Source: Thiocapsa sp. UBA6158 (GTDB lineage: Bacteria > Pseudomonadota > Gammaproteobacteria > Chromatiales > Chromatiaceae). Taken from it: a DNA stretch of 64,000 nucleotides. The notes under the pieces were generated by a model. That model was not told where the DNA came from. It searched no databases and worked only from the letters and a program-made list of their open reading frames with translations. Location of the stretch: positions 11,078 to 75,077 of the forward strand of contig NZ_DIUM01000003.1 of NCBI RefSeq assembly GCF_002423035.1, given 5' to 3'. Of this stretch, positions 42,462 through 51,449 are shown piece by piece. The translations under genes and the position numbers were made by a program. Each line of letters opens with the position of its first letter. Position 1 is the first letter of the stretch.

Positions 42462-44552
42462 TCAATCGCCGAGTCCGGGCTCCGGGGTCGGCACGCCCCG
42501 GACGAACGCATGCGCCGTGCCTCGGAAGTCGAAGTCCGGCAGTTTGGAATGGAGCTGCCCGGCGAACTGAGATGCCCACTGCGGAACGCCCCCCTCTCGA
42601 TCCTCGGGGAGCGGGTCGAGAAGCTTGGCCCCGGGCGTGATCGGACCCGGGGACGTTGCGGAGAAGCCGGCGACGCCCGTGTATCGGAAGATCCCGTAGA
42701 AGCCTTCGGCCCCATAGCTCCCGCGATGATTCAATGTCGATTCCGCGAGACCGAGACCCGCGAGCGGCAGATTCCGGGCTGATTTGTGGGGCTCGTCGAA
42801 GGCCTCGAAGGCGTGGATCTGAACCCCTGTGTCTCGCGACCAGCGGAATGCCTCGGTCAAGAAGTCGGCGCTCGTCGAGGTGTTGAAGTACGCCTGGAAG
42901 ACGTCGATGCCCGGCGGTTCGATACGGGTGTCGCCGTCGGCGAGATGCTCGCGAACACGGGCGAATGCCGATCCGGATGCAACTGACCGAGCGCCGAGGA
43001 GATAGCCCGGGAGGTTGAAGGCGATGCCGTTGGTCGGATGACCGATCTCGCCGATCATGAGCTCGACCCTCTTGCCGTCGGCGAGACCCGCGATCGACGC
43101 CTCCAACCGGCGCCACTGGATCGTCAGCTCGCCGTCTTCGCGGTCGAAGACGACGTCCCAATGACCGGTCCTTCGCGCCTGCTCCACCGCCTCCGGGCTT
43201 GGATAGATGTTCTCCATGAGGACGTCCGCGACCCGGATCAGCTCGCGCACATCCTGCGTAAATCGTCGGATCGCAGGATCGACCGAGTCGGCATCCGCGC
43301 CCCGGAAGCCATGGCTCCGGACCCCGACGGCGAGTCCGAGTCCCTCGAAGTCGCCGCCGGGCGCCATCTGCGCGCGGGCGAAGCGCACCATCTCGGTCAC
43401 CTGTCGGGTCGGCGTCATGGTGTCGCCGAGCGGTGCGGCGACCTCGGCATACTCATTGGAGACGATCAGGTGGGTGACTGTCCCCGGGTGGCGTTCGTTG
43501 GCGACCTGTGCTTGGGCGAGTGCGGAGCGGATGGCGAAACGCATGCGCGGGTTGATCAGGGTGCCGTCGACGGCGATGTTCGGCACACCCTGCTTGATCG
43601 TCAGGAGTGTCTTGCCGGCGCTTGCGTTGATCTCGGCGGCAGCGAGCGCGTTCTGCGCGTTGGCGTCGCCGAGGAAGAAGCCGGGATTCAGGACGGCCCC
43701 GGGCGCGTCTTGATCGGCCGGCTTGAAGATGCGCAGATGGACCGCCGCAAGCGCGAGATCATGCCCGGCCGTTCCGGTCGTTTCCAGGATGACGCGGTGC
43801 GGGGCCGGGGCGACAAAGGTCGCCTCGGGCGGGAAGTAGACATAGAGTTCGTCGATCGCGGTTTGGGTTGTCGGCGTTTCCGCATCGGCGGCGAAGAAGT
43901 CGACCCGGTTCTCGGCCCAGACCGGTAGCGCCACGAAGTCCTCCGCGCCGAGTTTGCGCCAATAGCCGAGGTCGAACCCGGTGCCGTAGGTGGAGAGGGT
44001 CAGCGGGGCTCCGCCGGCCTCCCGCACCAAAAACGCGAGCTGGCGATAGACCGATCCCCGATGATCGACCGAGACCGCGGTCTGCGGTGTCGGGCCCTCG
44101 AAGTGCTTGAAATAGGTTCGGCTCCACGCGCTTGCGCTCGCGTCCCGGAGCGCGGAGAGGTCCAGGTCCAAGACGCCTTGCGCCTCGATCCGACTCACCC
44201 GGCCTTCTCGATCGAAATGCAGTGCCACCTGCTGGCGGGCCGCCCAGAGGCCGGCGTGCGGCCGGGTCAAGGAGATGCCGCCGCGATAGCTGTTGAACGC
44301 CGGGGTGTAGAGTCGGTCGGGTGCGAAGGGGTTGTCGGGGGACGCGCTCCATTGGCCGACATAGGGTTGATAGGCGAGTCCCATGATCGGCCCACCGGAC
44401 CCTCCCTCTCCCCCTGACGCTCCGGCTTCCGCGGGAACAAGGATCAGGATCGCGATGATCCGCAGGACGTCGACCGTGGTTTCGTGCCATGCCCGAAGGC
44501 CTGTCGTGCCCGTCGGATGGCTCGGATTCCGTGCGGTGTGATCGACAATCAC
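42462..44552 (-). CDS. Secreted GH17-like glycoside hydrolase/transglycosylase
   Basis: About 696 residues from GTG 44552; the start is uncertain (GTG 44567 is also possible). A hydrophobic segment VLRIIAILILVPAEAGA suggests export. The C-terminal TIM barrel has the two acid motifs of family GH17: VSNEYAEV (proton donor Glu) and MIGEIGHPTNG (nucleophile Glu). The first 330 residues are beta-rich and begin GLAYQPYVGQWSASPDNPF. It probably acts on beta-1,3-linked glucans or related exopolysaccharide. The start region follows the smr stop closely, so it is likely the second gene of that transcript. Confidence 0.7.
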   Translation of the reverse strand: MIVDHTARNPSHPTGTTGLRAWHETTVDVLRIIAILILVPAEAGASGGEGGSGGPIMGLAYQPYVGQWSASPDNPFAPDRLYTPAFNSYRGGISLTRPHAGLWAARQQVALHFDREGRVSRIEAQGVLDLDLSALRDASASAWSRTYFKHFEGPTPQTAVSVDHRGSVYRQLAFLVREAGGAPLTLSTYGTGFDLGYWRKLGAEDFVALPVWAENRVDFFAADAETPTTQTAIDELYVYFPPEATFVAPAPHRVILETTGTAGHDLALAAVHLRIFKPADQDAPGAVLNPGFFLGDANAQNALAAAEINASAGKTLLTIKQGVPNIAVDGTLINPRMRFAIRSALAQAQVANERHPGTVTHLIVSNEYAEVAAPLGDTMTPTRQVTEMVRFARAQMAPGGDFEGLGLAVGVRSHGFRGADADSVDPAIRRFTQDVRELIRVADVLMENIYPSPEAVEQARRTGHWDVVFDREDGELTIQWRRLEASIAGLADGKRVELMIGEIGHPTNGIAFNLPGYLLGARSVASGSAFARVREHLADGDTRIEPPGIDVFQAYFNTSTSADFLTEAFRWSRDTGVQIHAFEAFDEPHKSARNLPLAGLGLAESTLNHRGSYGAEGFYGIFRYTGVAGFSATSPGPITPGAKLLDPLPEDREGGVPQWASQFAGQLHSKLPDFDFRGTAHAFVRGVPTPEPGLGD

Positions 44553-44571
44553 GGCGAGGGACGGCACGGGC

Positions 44572-45120
44572 TCAGGGCGTCCGGCTCGACTTGCTCGGGT
44601 TGCGCAGCAGGACATAGACGGCGCCGGTCCCCCCGTCGCGTCGCGTGGCTGAGCAGAAGGCCAGCACCTCTTCGTAGAGACGCAGCCAATAATTGACCTT
44701 CTGTTTGAGCACCGGCTGCCGGCCGGCCGAGCGATAGCCCTTGCCGTGGACGATGAGGGCGCAGCGGACGTGCCGCCGGGCGCATTCGGCAAGGAACTCG
44801 GCGAGGAGTCCGCGCGCCTGCTCGGCGTGCAGTCCGTGCAGGTCGAGCTCCAGTCCGACCTCGATGCCGCCGCGCTGCAACTCGGCCATCAGGCGCCGCT
44901 GGACACCCGGGCGCGTGAAGAGGAGAAATTCATGCGTCTCCACCTCCGACTCGGACAACAGGGTGTCGCCTTGTGCCTCGGGCAACTCGACGGGGCGCGG
45001 ACGCGGGACGGGCGGCGGGCGGCGCCGCTCATGCTCGACCTGGTCATGGCGAACCGGCTCGGCGTCCTGGACATGCTCGCGAAACAATGCCAAATCAGAT
45101 TCTTGGATTTGTTTCTTCAT
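44572..45120 (-). CDS. smrA: Smr-domain DNA endonuclease-like protein
   Basis: 182 residues. A charged N-terminal half is followed by a Smr domain with the LDLHGLHAEQAR motif and the second motif ALIVHGKGYRS. The downstream tail ends AVYVLLRNPSK. Free-standing Smr proteins nick branched or mismatched DNA, or cleave RNA. ATG 45120 is clear. It is divergent from surE. Confidence 0.88.
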   Translation of the reverse strand: MKKQIQESDLALFREHVQDAEPVRHDQVEHERRRPPPVPRPRPVELPEAQGDTLLSESEVETHEFLLFTRPGVQRRLMAELQRGGIEVGLELDLHGLHAEQARGLLAEFLAECARRHVRCALIVHGKGYRSAGRQPVLKQKVNYWLRLYEEVLAFCSATRRDGGTGAVYVLLRNPSKSSRTP

Positions 45121-45423
45121 GTCTGGACAGGGTATCGTTGCGCTTCGACGGAAGGGGTCGCCCGTGGGTCCGGCTTAGGACATCTCGAGGAGGCGAAAGT
45201 CCGCAGGCATGATCACGACGGCATCCGCCGGGTCGCTCTCGACCGGCTGCATCGGCTCGGGTGGAGTCGTCGTTCGGCGCCGCAGTATAGCAGCGCTGCC
45301 CGGCCGAGGCGGGCCTAAGCGCGCGGGGTGCCGGTCAGGGTGCTTTTGAGTATGATCCAGGCCGCCCCGGCGCGGTGGGCCCTGATCGAGTATCGGTTTT
45401 CTTCGGATGCGGTTTAGGACGAC
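45121..45423. other. Intergenic region between smr and surE
   Basis: 303 bases between divergent genes. On the minus strand a TATACT -10-like hexamer (about 45282-45287) precedes a 25-codon ATG frame (45251 to 45175) ending VVIMPADFRLLEMS with coding-like third positions; it may be a leader peptide of smr. Next to surE, CTTCGGATGCGGTTTAGG (about 45401-45418) resembles a decayed end of the dispersed TTAAACCGCGC element. Confidence 0.35.
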
Positions 45424-46173
45424 ATGAAGATTCTCGTGAGCAACGACGACGGCTACCAGTCGCCGGGCCTAATCAGGCTTGCCGACGCCCTTTCCGCGCT
45501 CGGGGATGTCCTCGTCGTGGCGCCCGAGCGCGACCGCAGCGGCGCCAGCAACTCTTTGACGCTGGATGTGCCGCTGCGGGCAACCCGAATGGCGAACGGT
45601 TATATCCGTGTCGACGGGACCCCGACGGATTGCGTTCACCTGGCCTTGACCGGCCTGGTCGATGTCGATCCGGATATCGTGGTGGCCGGGATCAATCACG
45701 GTCCGAATCTCGGCGACGACGTGCTTTATTCCGGGACCGTTGCGGCCGCCACCGAGGGGCGCTTCCTCGGGCTGCCGGCGATTGCGGTCTCCATGTACGC
45801 GCACGAGCCGCAGCACCTTGAAACCGGCGCGGCAGTGGCGGTTCAGCTGGTCACCCGGTTGCGGGAGGCGCCGCTCGAGTCCACCATTATCCTGAACGTC
45901 AACGTACCGGATGTTCCGTACGATCGGATCAAGGGTTTCGTCGCGACCCGCTTGGGGCACCGGCACAAGGCGGAGGCCGTCGTCCCGGCACTGGATCCGC
46001 GCGGGCGTCGCATCTATTGGGTCGGACCCGCCGGTCCGGAGCAGGACGCCGGACTCGGCACGGATTTCTTCGCCGTGCGCAGCGGTTTCGTCTCGATCAC
46101 CCCCTTGCAGGTGGACCTGACCCGACACAGTGCGTTGGAATCCATTCGCCAATGGTTGGATGTGCGCCCTTGA
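45424..46173 (+). CDS. surE: 5'/3'-nucleotidase SurE
   Basis: 249 residues. The metal-binding start is MKILVSNDDGYQSPG (Asp8, Asp9), with RDRSGASNSLT and INHGPNLGDDVLYSGTV. It dephosphorylates nucleoside monophosphates and is a stationary-phase survival protein. It heads the conserved surE-pcm-nlpD-rpoS block; a TTG start for pcm would overlap its stop. Confidence 0.96.
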   Translation: MKILVSNDDGYQSPGLIRLADALSALGDVLVVAPERDRSGASNSLTLDVPLRATRMANGYIRVDGTPTDCVHLALTGLVDVDPDIVVAGINHGPNLGDDVLYSGTVAAATEGRFLGLPAIAVSMYAHEPQHLETGAAVAVQLVTRLREAPLESTIILNVNVPDVPYDRIKGFVATRLGHRHKAEAVVPALDPRGRRIYWVGPAGPEQDAGLGTDFFAVRSGFVSITPLQVDLTRHSALESIRQWLDVRP

Positions 46174-46202
46174 GCGCCGGGACTGCGCACCAAGGGATCG
46201 GG

Positions 46203-46835
46203 ATGACCTCGCAGCGCACCCGCGCTCGCTTGATTCAGCGTCTTGAAGAGTCGGGGATCCGCATGCCCGAGCTCCTCGATGTGATCCGTCGATTGCCGCG
46301 CCATCTGTTCGTCGACGAGGCGTTGGCGAGCCGGGCGTACGAGGACTCGGCGCTGCCGATCGGCCACGGCCAAACCATCTCGCAACCCTACACGGTCGCG
46401 CGGATGACCCAGGCGTTGATGGAGCCATCCAAGCCCGATACCGTGCTCGAGATCGGCACGGGCTCGGGGTTTCAAACGGCGGTTCTCGCATCGTTGGTGC
46501 GTCGCGTCTACAGCGTCGAGAGAATCGGGGCCTTGCTCGAGCGCGCTCGGGATCGACTGCGCCTGCTCGAATATCGAAATATTCGCTTTCGCCATGACGA
46601 CGGTGCGCTGGGCTGGCCCGAGTATGCCCCCTTCGACGGCATCCTGGTGACGGCGGCGCCGCGCGGAGTTCCGCGCATCTTGGCCGAGCAGTTGGCGCCC
46701 GGCGGCGTCATGATCCTGCCGATCTGGGAAGGGGAGTCTCAGGTGCTTCTGCGTGTCACGCGCACCGCTCAAGGCTTCGAGCAGGAGGTCCTCGAGCCGG
46801 TCAGTTTCGTGCCCCTGGTTTCGGGCGTGTCTTAA
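46203..46835 (+). CDS. pcm: Protein-L-isoaspartate O-methyltransferase
   Basis: 210 residues. The PCMT motifs ALPIGHGQTISQPYTVARM and LEIGTGSGFQTA (SAM-binding) are intact, ending FVPLVSG. It repairs isoaspartyl residues in aged proteins. ATG 46203 follows AAGGGATCGGG; a TTG at 46170 overlapping the surE stop (TTGA) is an alternative that would add 11 residues. Confidence 0.95.
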   Translation: MTSQRTRARLIQRLEESGIRMPELLDVIRRLPRHLFVDEALASRAYEDSALPIGHGQTISQPYTVARMTQALMEPSKPDTVLEIGTGSGFQTAVLASLVRRVYSVERIGALLERARDRLRLLEYRNIRFRHDDGALGWPEYAPFDGILVTAAPRGVPRILAEQLAPGGVMILPIWEGESQVLLRVTRTAQGFEQEVLEPVSFVPLVSGVS

Positions 46836-46850
46836 AAGAAGGAGATCCGG

Positions 46851-47750
46851 ATGCTCGGTCTGGAGCATACCCGTGCAGCCTCGACGTGCGGATGGACGCT
46901 ATCGCTGTCGGTGGCCTGCGACGGCGCTGTCGCGCATGCGGTGCGGCGTCTTGCGAGGCTGTCGATCGGCCTCTGCGTCCTTGCCCTGTTCATGATCGCA
47001 CTGCTCGGAGGCTGTGCCTCCAAGGCGCCGGCACCGGTCGGCGGCTGGGACTGGGTCGGTCCTGTTCCGGACGGCTACTACCTCATCCGCCGTGGCGACA
47101 CGCTCAGCGAGGTCGCGACTCGGCACGGCCTGGGTGTTCGGACGCTCGCGGGTTGGAATGGTCTGGAGTCACCCTACTCGATCTATGCCGGTCGACTCCT
47201 TCGGGTGGTGCCCCCGGACGGTTCGCCCGCGCCGCAGCCATCCGCGGCTCCGAGCAACCCGGCTGTGGTCGCTGTACCGGCGCCTGCGGCGAGTCCGCCA
47301 CAGGCGGCCGGCTCGGAGACTGCTGCGCGAGACGTGCCTCGCAAGGCGGCGCCCCGCCCCGCCGCGGCCTCCGGCGTGGCCTGGGCGTGGCCGCTCGAGG
47401 GCTCGCTCATGCAGAGGTTCAGCGCCGGCGACCGCACGCGCCAAGGCATCCGGATCCGCGGGCGCGCCGGCGAGCAGGTGAAGGCCGCAGGCGATGGCCA
47501 GGTCGTCTACAGCGGCGGTGGACTCAAAGGGTACGGCAACCTTATCATCATCAAACATAACGACAAATATCTGAGCGCTTACGGGTTCAATCGCAGATTG
47601 CTCGTTGCCGAGGGGGATCGGGTCAAGCGTGGACAGGCGGTCGCGGAAGTAGGTCAAGCGGTCGACGGGGGCGGCTACTTACTGCACTTCGAGATTCGCC
47701 GAGACGGCACCGCCGTCGACCCGCTACTCTATCTGCCTCCGCGCACGTAA
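46851..47750 (+). CDS. nlpD: NlpD-like amidase-activating lipoprotein (LysM + degenerate M23)
   Basis: 299 residues. A long N-region precedes a lipobox LLGGC (Cys55), then one LysM domain (about 75-118, YYLIRRGDTLSEVATRHG), a Pro/Ala linker and a C-terminal M23/LytM domain (about 190-295). The first metal motif is replaced (RIRGRAG) while LHFEIR remains, so it is catalytically inactive, as in NlpD/EnvC, and activates AmiC-type amidases. Strong AAGGAG before ATG 46851. In E. coli the rpoS promoter lies inside nlpD. Confidence 0.93.
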   Translation: MLGLEHTRAASTCGWTLSLSVACDGAVAHAVRRLARLSIGLCVLALFMIALLGGCASKAPAPVGGWDWVGPVPDGYYLIRRGDTLSEVATRHGLGVRTLAGWNGLESPYSIYAGRLLRVVPPDGSPAPQPSAAPSNPAVVAVPAPAASPPQAAGSETAARDVPRKAAPRPAAASGVAWAWPLEGSLMQRFSAGDRTRQGIRIRGRAGEQVKAAGDGQVVYSGGGLKGYGNLIIIKHNDKYLSAYGFNRRLLVAEGDRVKRGQAVAEVGQAVDGGGYLLHFEIRRDGTAVDPLLYLPPRT

Positions 47751-47774
47751 CCGCGTCCGACCCGACGGAGGAAG

Positions 47775-48815
47775 ATGTGGATGTCAAGAGCCGACGCTCG
47801 TGAGCCCAAGGTCGATGTTGCCGATCTCGCCTCGGACCTTGACGGCGAGATCCTGCTCGACGGCGAGGACTCCGAGCCGACCGACGTGGAGACCGACTCC
47901 GACGAGGCCGATCCGGTCGAGTCCGAGCCGATCGAGCCGGCGGCCACCGAACGCGCCGCCGAGCGCTTCAGCTCGGGCGAAGGCGATTTCGATGCGACCC
48001 GTCTCTACCTGAACGAAATCGGGGAGTCCAAGCTCCTCACCGCGGAGGAAGAGGTCAGTCTCGCGCGGGCAGCCCAGAGCGGCGACAACGCCGCGCGCCA
48101 CCGCATGATCGTCTGCAACCTCCGGTTGGTGGTGAAGATCGCTCGGCGCTATCTCAATCGAGGCCTCCCGCTGTTGGATCTGATCGAAGAGGGCAACCTC
48201 GGGCTGATCCGTGCCGTGGAGAAATTCGACCCGGAGCGAGGGTTTCGTTTCTCCACCTATGCCACTTGGTGGATCCGTCAGACGATCGAGCGGGCGATCA
48301 TGAACCAGACGCGGACCGTGCGTCTGCCGATTCATGTCGTGAAGGAAATCAACATCTATCTCAAGGCGGCGCGAAAACTCTCGCAACGGCTGGATCATGA
48401 GCCAACCACGGAGGACATCGCGGTCCTGCTCGACAAGCCGATCGGCGAGGTCAAGCGGATGCTCGGGCTGAACGAGCGCATCGCGTCGGTGGACACGCCC
48501 TACAGCAAGGATGCCGACAAGCCCCTAGTCGACATGCTCCAGGACGAGGCCGCCGACGATCCTGCCGACCGCATCCAGGACATCGATATTCAAGCCAATC
48601 TCGTGCACTGGCTCGGAAAGCTCAACGGCAAGCAGCGCGAGGTGGTGGAGCGTCGCTTCGGTCTGCATGGTTACGAGAACTCGACCCTCGAGAGCGTCGC
48701 ACAGGAGCTGGGTGTGACCCGAGAGCGGGTGCGTCAGATCCAGATGGATGCGTTGCGGCGCCTGCGCGATATCCTGGAAAAAGAAGGGTTTTCGATCGAC
48801 GCTTTTTTTAAGTGA
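47775..48815 (+). CDS. rpoS: RNA polymerase sigma factor RpoS
   Basis: 346 residues. An acidic N-terminal leader (about 1-75, Asp/Glu-rich) precedes region 1.2 (TRLYLNEIGESKLLTAEEE), region 2 (RFSTYATWWIRQTIERAIM), region 3 and region 4 with the helix-turn-helix VTRERVRQIQMDALRRLR. Being in the surE-pcm-nlpD block and about 340 residues long, it is RpoS rather than RpoD. ATG 47775 is 5 bases after GGAGG; an in-frame ATG at 47781 is an alternative. Confidence 0.95.
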   Translation: MWMSRADAREPKVDVADLASDLDGEILLDGEDSEPTDVETDSDEADPVESEPIEPAATERAAERFSSGEGDFDATRLYLNEIGESKLLTAEEEVSLARAAQSGDNAARHRMIVCNLRLVVKIARRYLNRGLPLLDLIEEGNLGLIRAVEKFDPERGFRFSTYATWWIRQTIERAIMNQTRTVRLPIHVVKEINIYLKAARKLSQRLDHEPTTEDIAVLLDKPIGEVKRMLGLNERIASVDTPYSKDADKPLVDMLQDEAADDPADRIQDIDIQANLVHWLGKLNGKQREVVERRFGLHGYENSTLESVAQELGVTRERVRQIQMDALRRLRDILEKEGFSIDAFFK

Positions 48816-48852
48816 TACCGTTTGTCCGGATCCGTGATTCCCCACCTGAGAA

Positions 48853-48866
48853 CTGATCCAGGTCAA
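48853..48866 (+). promoter_or_regulatory. FNR/Anr-type box upstream of ccoN
   Basis: CTGATCCAGGTCAA against the FNR consensus TTGATNNNNATCAA: eight of ten defined positions match. It lies 177 bp before ccoN. Oxygen-responsive FNR/Anr control of cbb3 genes is common, which supports the site. Confidence 0.55.
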
Positions 48867-48918
48867 TGACTGTAGCGGTATATCCCATATGGATCAGGTC
48901 GGATGCCCTGCTCCTCTG

Positions 48919-48947
48919 TTGACTTTAGGACTCTGATCCAGTGATAT
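48919..48947 (+). promoter_or_regulatory. Candidate promoter of the cco operon
   Basis: TTGACT (48919-48924), 17-base spacer, TGATAT (48942-48947). It is about 95 bp before ccoN and downstream of the FNR-type box. A second, partial half-site CTGATCCAGTGATA lies within it at 48933-48946. Confidence 0.4.
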
Positions 48948-49042
48948 GAGCCGCGCACTGTCGCCCGATGGAGCGACATCACGAGACGGCTGGATCGCCT
49001 TATAATCTTTGTTGTTTTCCCGACGTTTTCTGGGAGGGTCTA

Positions 49043-50476
49043 ATGGAAGCCAGTCTGGAACGGAAGTACAACTTCGACGTTGTGCGCTGGTTCACGGTCA
49101 TGGCTGTCGTCTACCTGGTGGTGGGCGCGGCTGTCGGGGTCTATATCGCAGCGGAGCTGGCTTGGCCGGCACTGAATCTGGATAGCCCCTATTTATCGTT
49201 CGGGCGTCTGCGCCCGCTCCACACCAACGCCGTCATCTTCGCCTTCGGCGGCTGTACCCTGATGGCCACTGCCTTCTATACCGTCCAACGCACCTGCGGC
49301 GCACGCCTCTGGAGCGACAAGATGGCGTGGTTTACCTTTTGGGGTTGGAACCTGGTCATTGTTCTGGCCGTCATCACCCTCCCGTTGGGTCTGACCCAGT
49401 CCAAGGAATATGCCGAACTCGAATGGCCGGTCGACATCCTGATCGCCGTCGTGTGGCTCTCGTTCACCATCAACTTCGTGATGACGATCGCCAACCGGAA
49501 GTCCTCGCACATCTACGTGTCGAACTGGTTCTTCCTCGGCATGATGATCATGATCGTCTACCTGCACGTGGTAAACAGCCTGGCCATCCCGGTCGGACTT
49601 TTCAAATCCTATTCGATCTTCTCGGGCGTCCAGGATGCCATGATCCAGTGGTGGTGGGGACATAATGCGGTCGGGTTTTACCTGACGGCCGGATTCCTCG
49701 GGATCATGTACTACTTCGTGCCGAAGCAGGCGGGACGTCCGATCTACTCCTACCGTCTTTCGGTCATCCATTTCTGGGCCTTGATGTTCGGCTATGTCTG
49801 GCTCGGTGCGCATCATCTACAATACACTGCGCTGCCCGATTGGACCGGGTCGCTCGGGGCTGCGGTCTCCATCGCGATGATCATTCCTTCTTGGGGCGGT
49901 GCCGTGAACGGCATGATGACCCTCTCCGGGGCATGGGATCGGCTGCGGACCGACTATGTCTTGCGCTTCCTGATCATCGCACTCGCCTTCTACGCCATGT
50001 CGACCTTCGAAGGTCCGGTCATGTCGTTGAAGACGGTCAACGCACTCTCCCATTACACGGACTGGACCATCGGTCACGTGCACTCGGGTGCCCTGGGTTG
50101 GGTGGCCGGCATCTCGATCGGTGCCATCTACCACCTCATGACACGTCTGTACCACACCGAGATGTATTCGGTGCGCCTGATCAACTTCCATTTCTGGACG
50201 GCGACGATCGGCACCGTGATCTATATCGTGGCCATGTGGGTCTCGGGGATTATGCAGGGATTGATGTGGCGGGCTTACGACGAGTACGGCACCTTGGCCT
50301 ACACCTTCGTCGAGTCCGTAGACGCGATGCACCCCTACTACGCCATGCGAACCGTCGGTGGTGCGATCTTCCTGCTCGGTGCCATCGTGATGCTCTTCAA
50401 CATCTTGATGACCGTGCGCAAGTCGTTGTCCGAAGGCAGCCTGAGCAAGGCGCGTGCCTTGCCGGCAGCGGCATGA
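49043..50476 (+). CDS. ccoN: cbb3-type cytochrome c oxidase subunit I
   Basis: 477 residues with 12 membrane helices. Haem and CuB histidines are visible in LHTNAVIFAFGG, WWWGHNAVGFYL, GAHHLQYTALPDW and HVHSGALGW. It reduces oxygen at high affinity and pumps protons. ATG 49043 follows TGGGAGGG. It is first in the order ccoN-ccoO-ccoQ-ccoP and the upstream region carries an FNR-type box. Confidence 0.97.
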   Translation: MEASLERKYNFDVVRWFTVMAVVYLVVGAAVGVYIAAELAWPALNLDSPYLSFGRLRPLHTNAVIFAFGGCTLMATAFYTVQRTCGARLWSDKMAWFTFWGWNLVIVLAVITLPLGLTQSKEYAELEWPVDILIAVVWLSFTINFVMTIANRKSSHIYVSNWFFLGMMIMIVYLHVVNSLAIPVGLFKSYSIFSGVQDAMIQWWWGHNAVGFYLTAGFLGIMYYFVPKQAGRPIYSYRLSVIHFWALMFGYVWLGAHHLQYTALPDWTGSLGAAVSIAMIIPSWGGAVNGMMTLSGAWDRLRTDYVLRFLIIALAFYAMSTFEGPVMSLKTVNALSHYTDWTIGHVHSGALGWVAGISIGAIYHLMTRLYHTEMYSVRLINFHFWTATIGTVIYIVAMWVSGIMQGLMWRAYDEYGTLAYTFVESVDAMHPYYAMRTVGGAIFLLGAIVMLFNILMTVRKSLSEGSLSKARALPAAA

Positions 50477-50494
50477 TCCCCGGAGTAGCATCTC

Positions 50495-51241
50495 ATGGCC
50501 GATAAAAAGACGAAGCCGAAGTCCTTTCAGGAATGGATGGAAGTCAATATCTGGGGCCTGCTTATCGTGACGGCCTTGGTGCTGTCCGTGGGCGGGCTGG
50601 TCGAGATCGTCCCGCTCTTCTATATGAAGAACACCATGGAGCACAACACCTACCCGGAGATCGTGTGGGACAAGGCCGGAAAAGAGCCGATCGTGACGGT
50701 CGACGAGGCCGGTCAGCAGCAATGGAACTGGAAGACCGGCGAGGGGATGCGTCCCTACACGGCCCTTGAGCTCGCCGGCCGCGACATCTATCAGCGCGAG
50801 GGGTGTTATCTGTGTCATTCGCAGATGATTCGTCCCTTCCGTGACGAGCGCGAGCGCTACGGGCACTACTCCTTGGCCTCCGAGTCGATGTTCGATCACC
50901 CCTTCCAGTGGGGTTCAAAGCGCACCGGGCCGGATCTCGCGCGGGTGGGCGGCAAGTACTCGGACGAATGGCAGCGTCAGCACATGCGTGCGCCGCGCTC
51001 CTTGGTCCCTGAGTCCGTAATGCCGGGCTACCCCTGGTTGGACGAGAACTATTTGAGCGGCGAGAAGATGCAGCGTCATATGCGCGGCATGCAGACCATC
51101 AGCGTGCCCTATTCGGATGCCGATATCGAGGCTGCACCGGCGCTGGTGGAAGGCAAGACGGAAATGGATGCGTTGGTGACCTACATGCAGGTCCTCGGCA
51201 CCATGGTTGCCCTCGACGAGTCCAAGACCTACCGTGAATAG
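50495..51241 (+). CDS. ccoO: cbb3-type cytochrome c oxidase subunit II (mono-haem)
   Basis: 248 residues. One N-terminal membrane anchor (about 20-45), then a periplasmic cytochrome c domain with CYLCH (104-108) and a distal Met in SVMPGYPWL. It passes electrons from CcoP to CcoN. It starts 18 bp after ccoN; its stop overlaps the likely GTG start of ccoQ. Confidence 0.96.
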   Translation: MADKKTKPKSFQEWMEVNIWGLLIVTALVLSVGGLVEIVPLFYMKNTMEHNTYPEIVWDKAGKEPIVTVDEAGQQQWNWKTGEGMRPYTALELAGRDIYQREGCYLCHSQMIRPFRDERERYGHYSLASESMFDHPFQWGSKRTGPDLARVGGKYSDEWQRQHMRAPRSLVPESVMPGYPWLDENYLSGEKMQRHMRGMQTISVPYSDADIEAAPALVEGKTEMDALVTYMQVLGTMVALDESKTYRE

Positions 51242-51449
51242 TCTCGGCGACTATTTTCAGACCGATTGGCAGGCGATGACGACGAACGATTGGATCGGCA
51301 CGATCCTCACCGTCGTCATCTTCCTGCTGATGGTTGGTGCCTACTTCTACGTCTTTCGTCCCAAGAACCGGGAAAAGCTCGAAGCCATGAAACACATCCC
51401 GTTCGACGAGGACAACGAGAACACCGGAGATCCACATGGCCGAAAATAA
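51234..51449 (+). CDS. ccoQ: cbb3-type oxidase subunit CcoQ (FixQ)
   Basis: 71 residues from GTG 51234, or 57 from ATG 51276. It has a single membrane helix (WIGTILTVVIFLLMVGAYFY) and a polar tail FRPKNREKLEAMKHIPFDED, typical of CcoQ, which stabilises the complex against oxygen. The longer form is preferred because its N-terminus (DYFQTDWQAM) resembles other gammaproteobacterial CcoQ starts and overlaps ccoO. Its end overlaps ccoP by 14 bp. Confidence 0.85.
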   Translation: MNSLGDYFQTDWQAMTTNDWIGTILTVVIFLLMVGAYFYVFRPKNREKLEAMKHIPFDEDNENTGDPHGRK

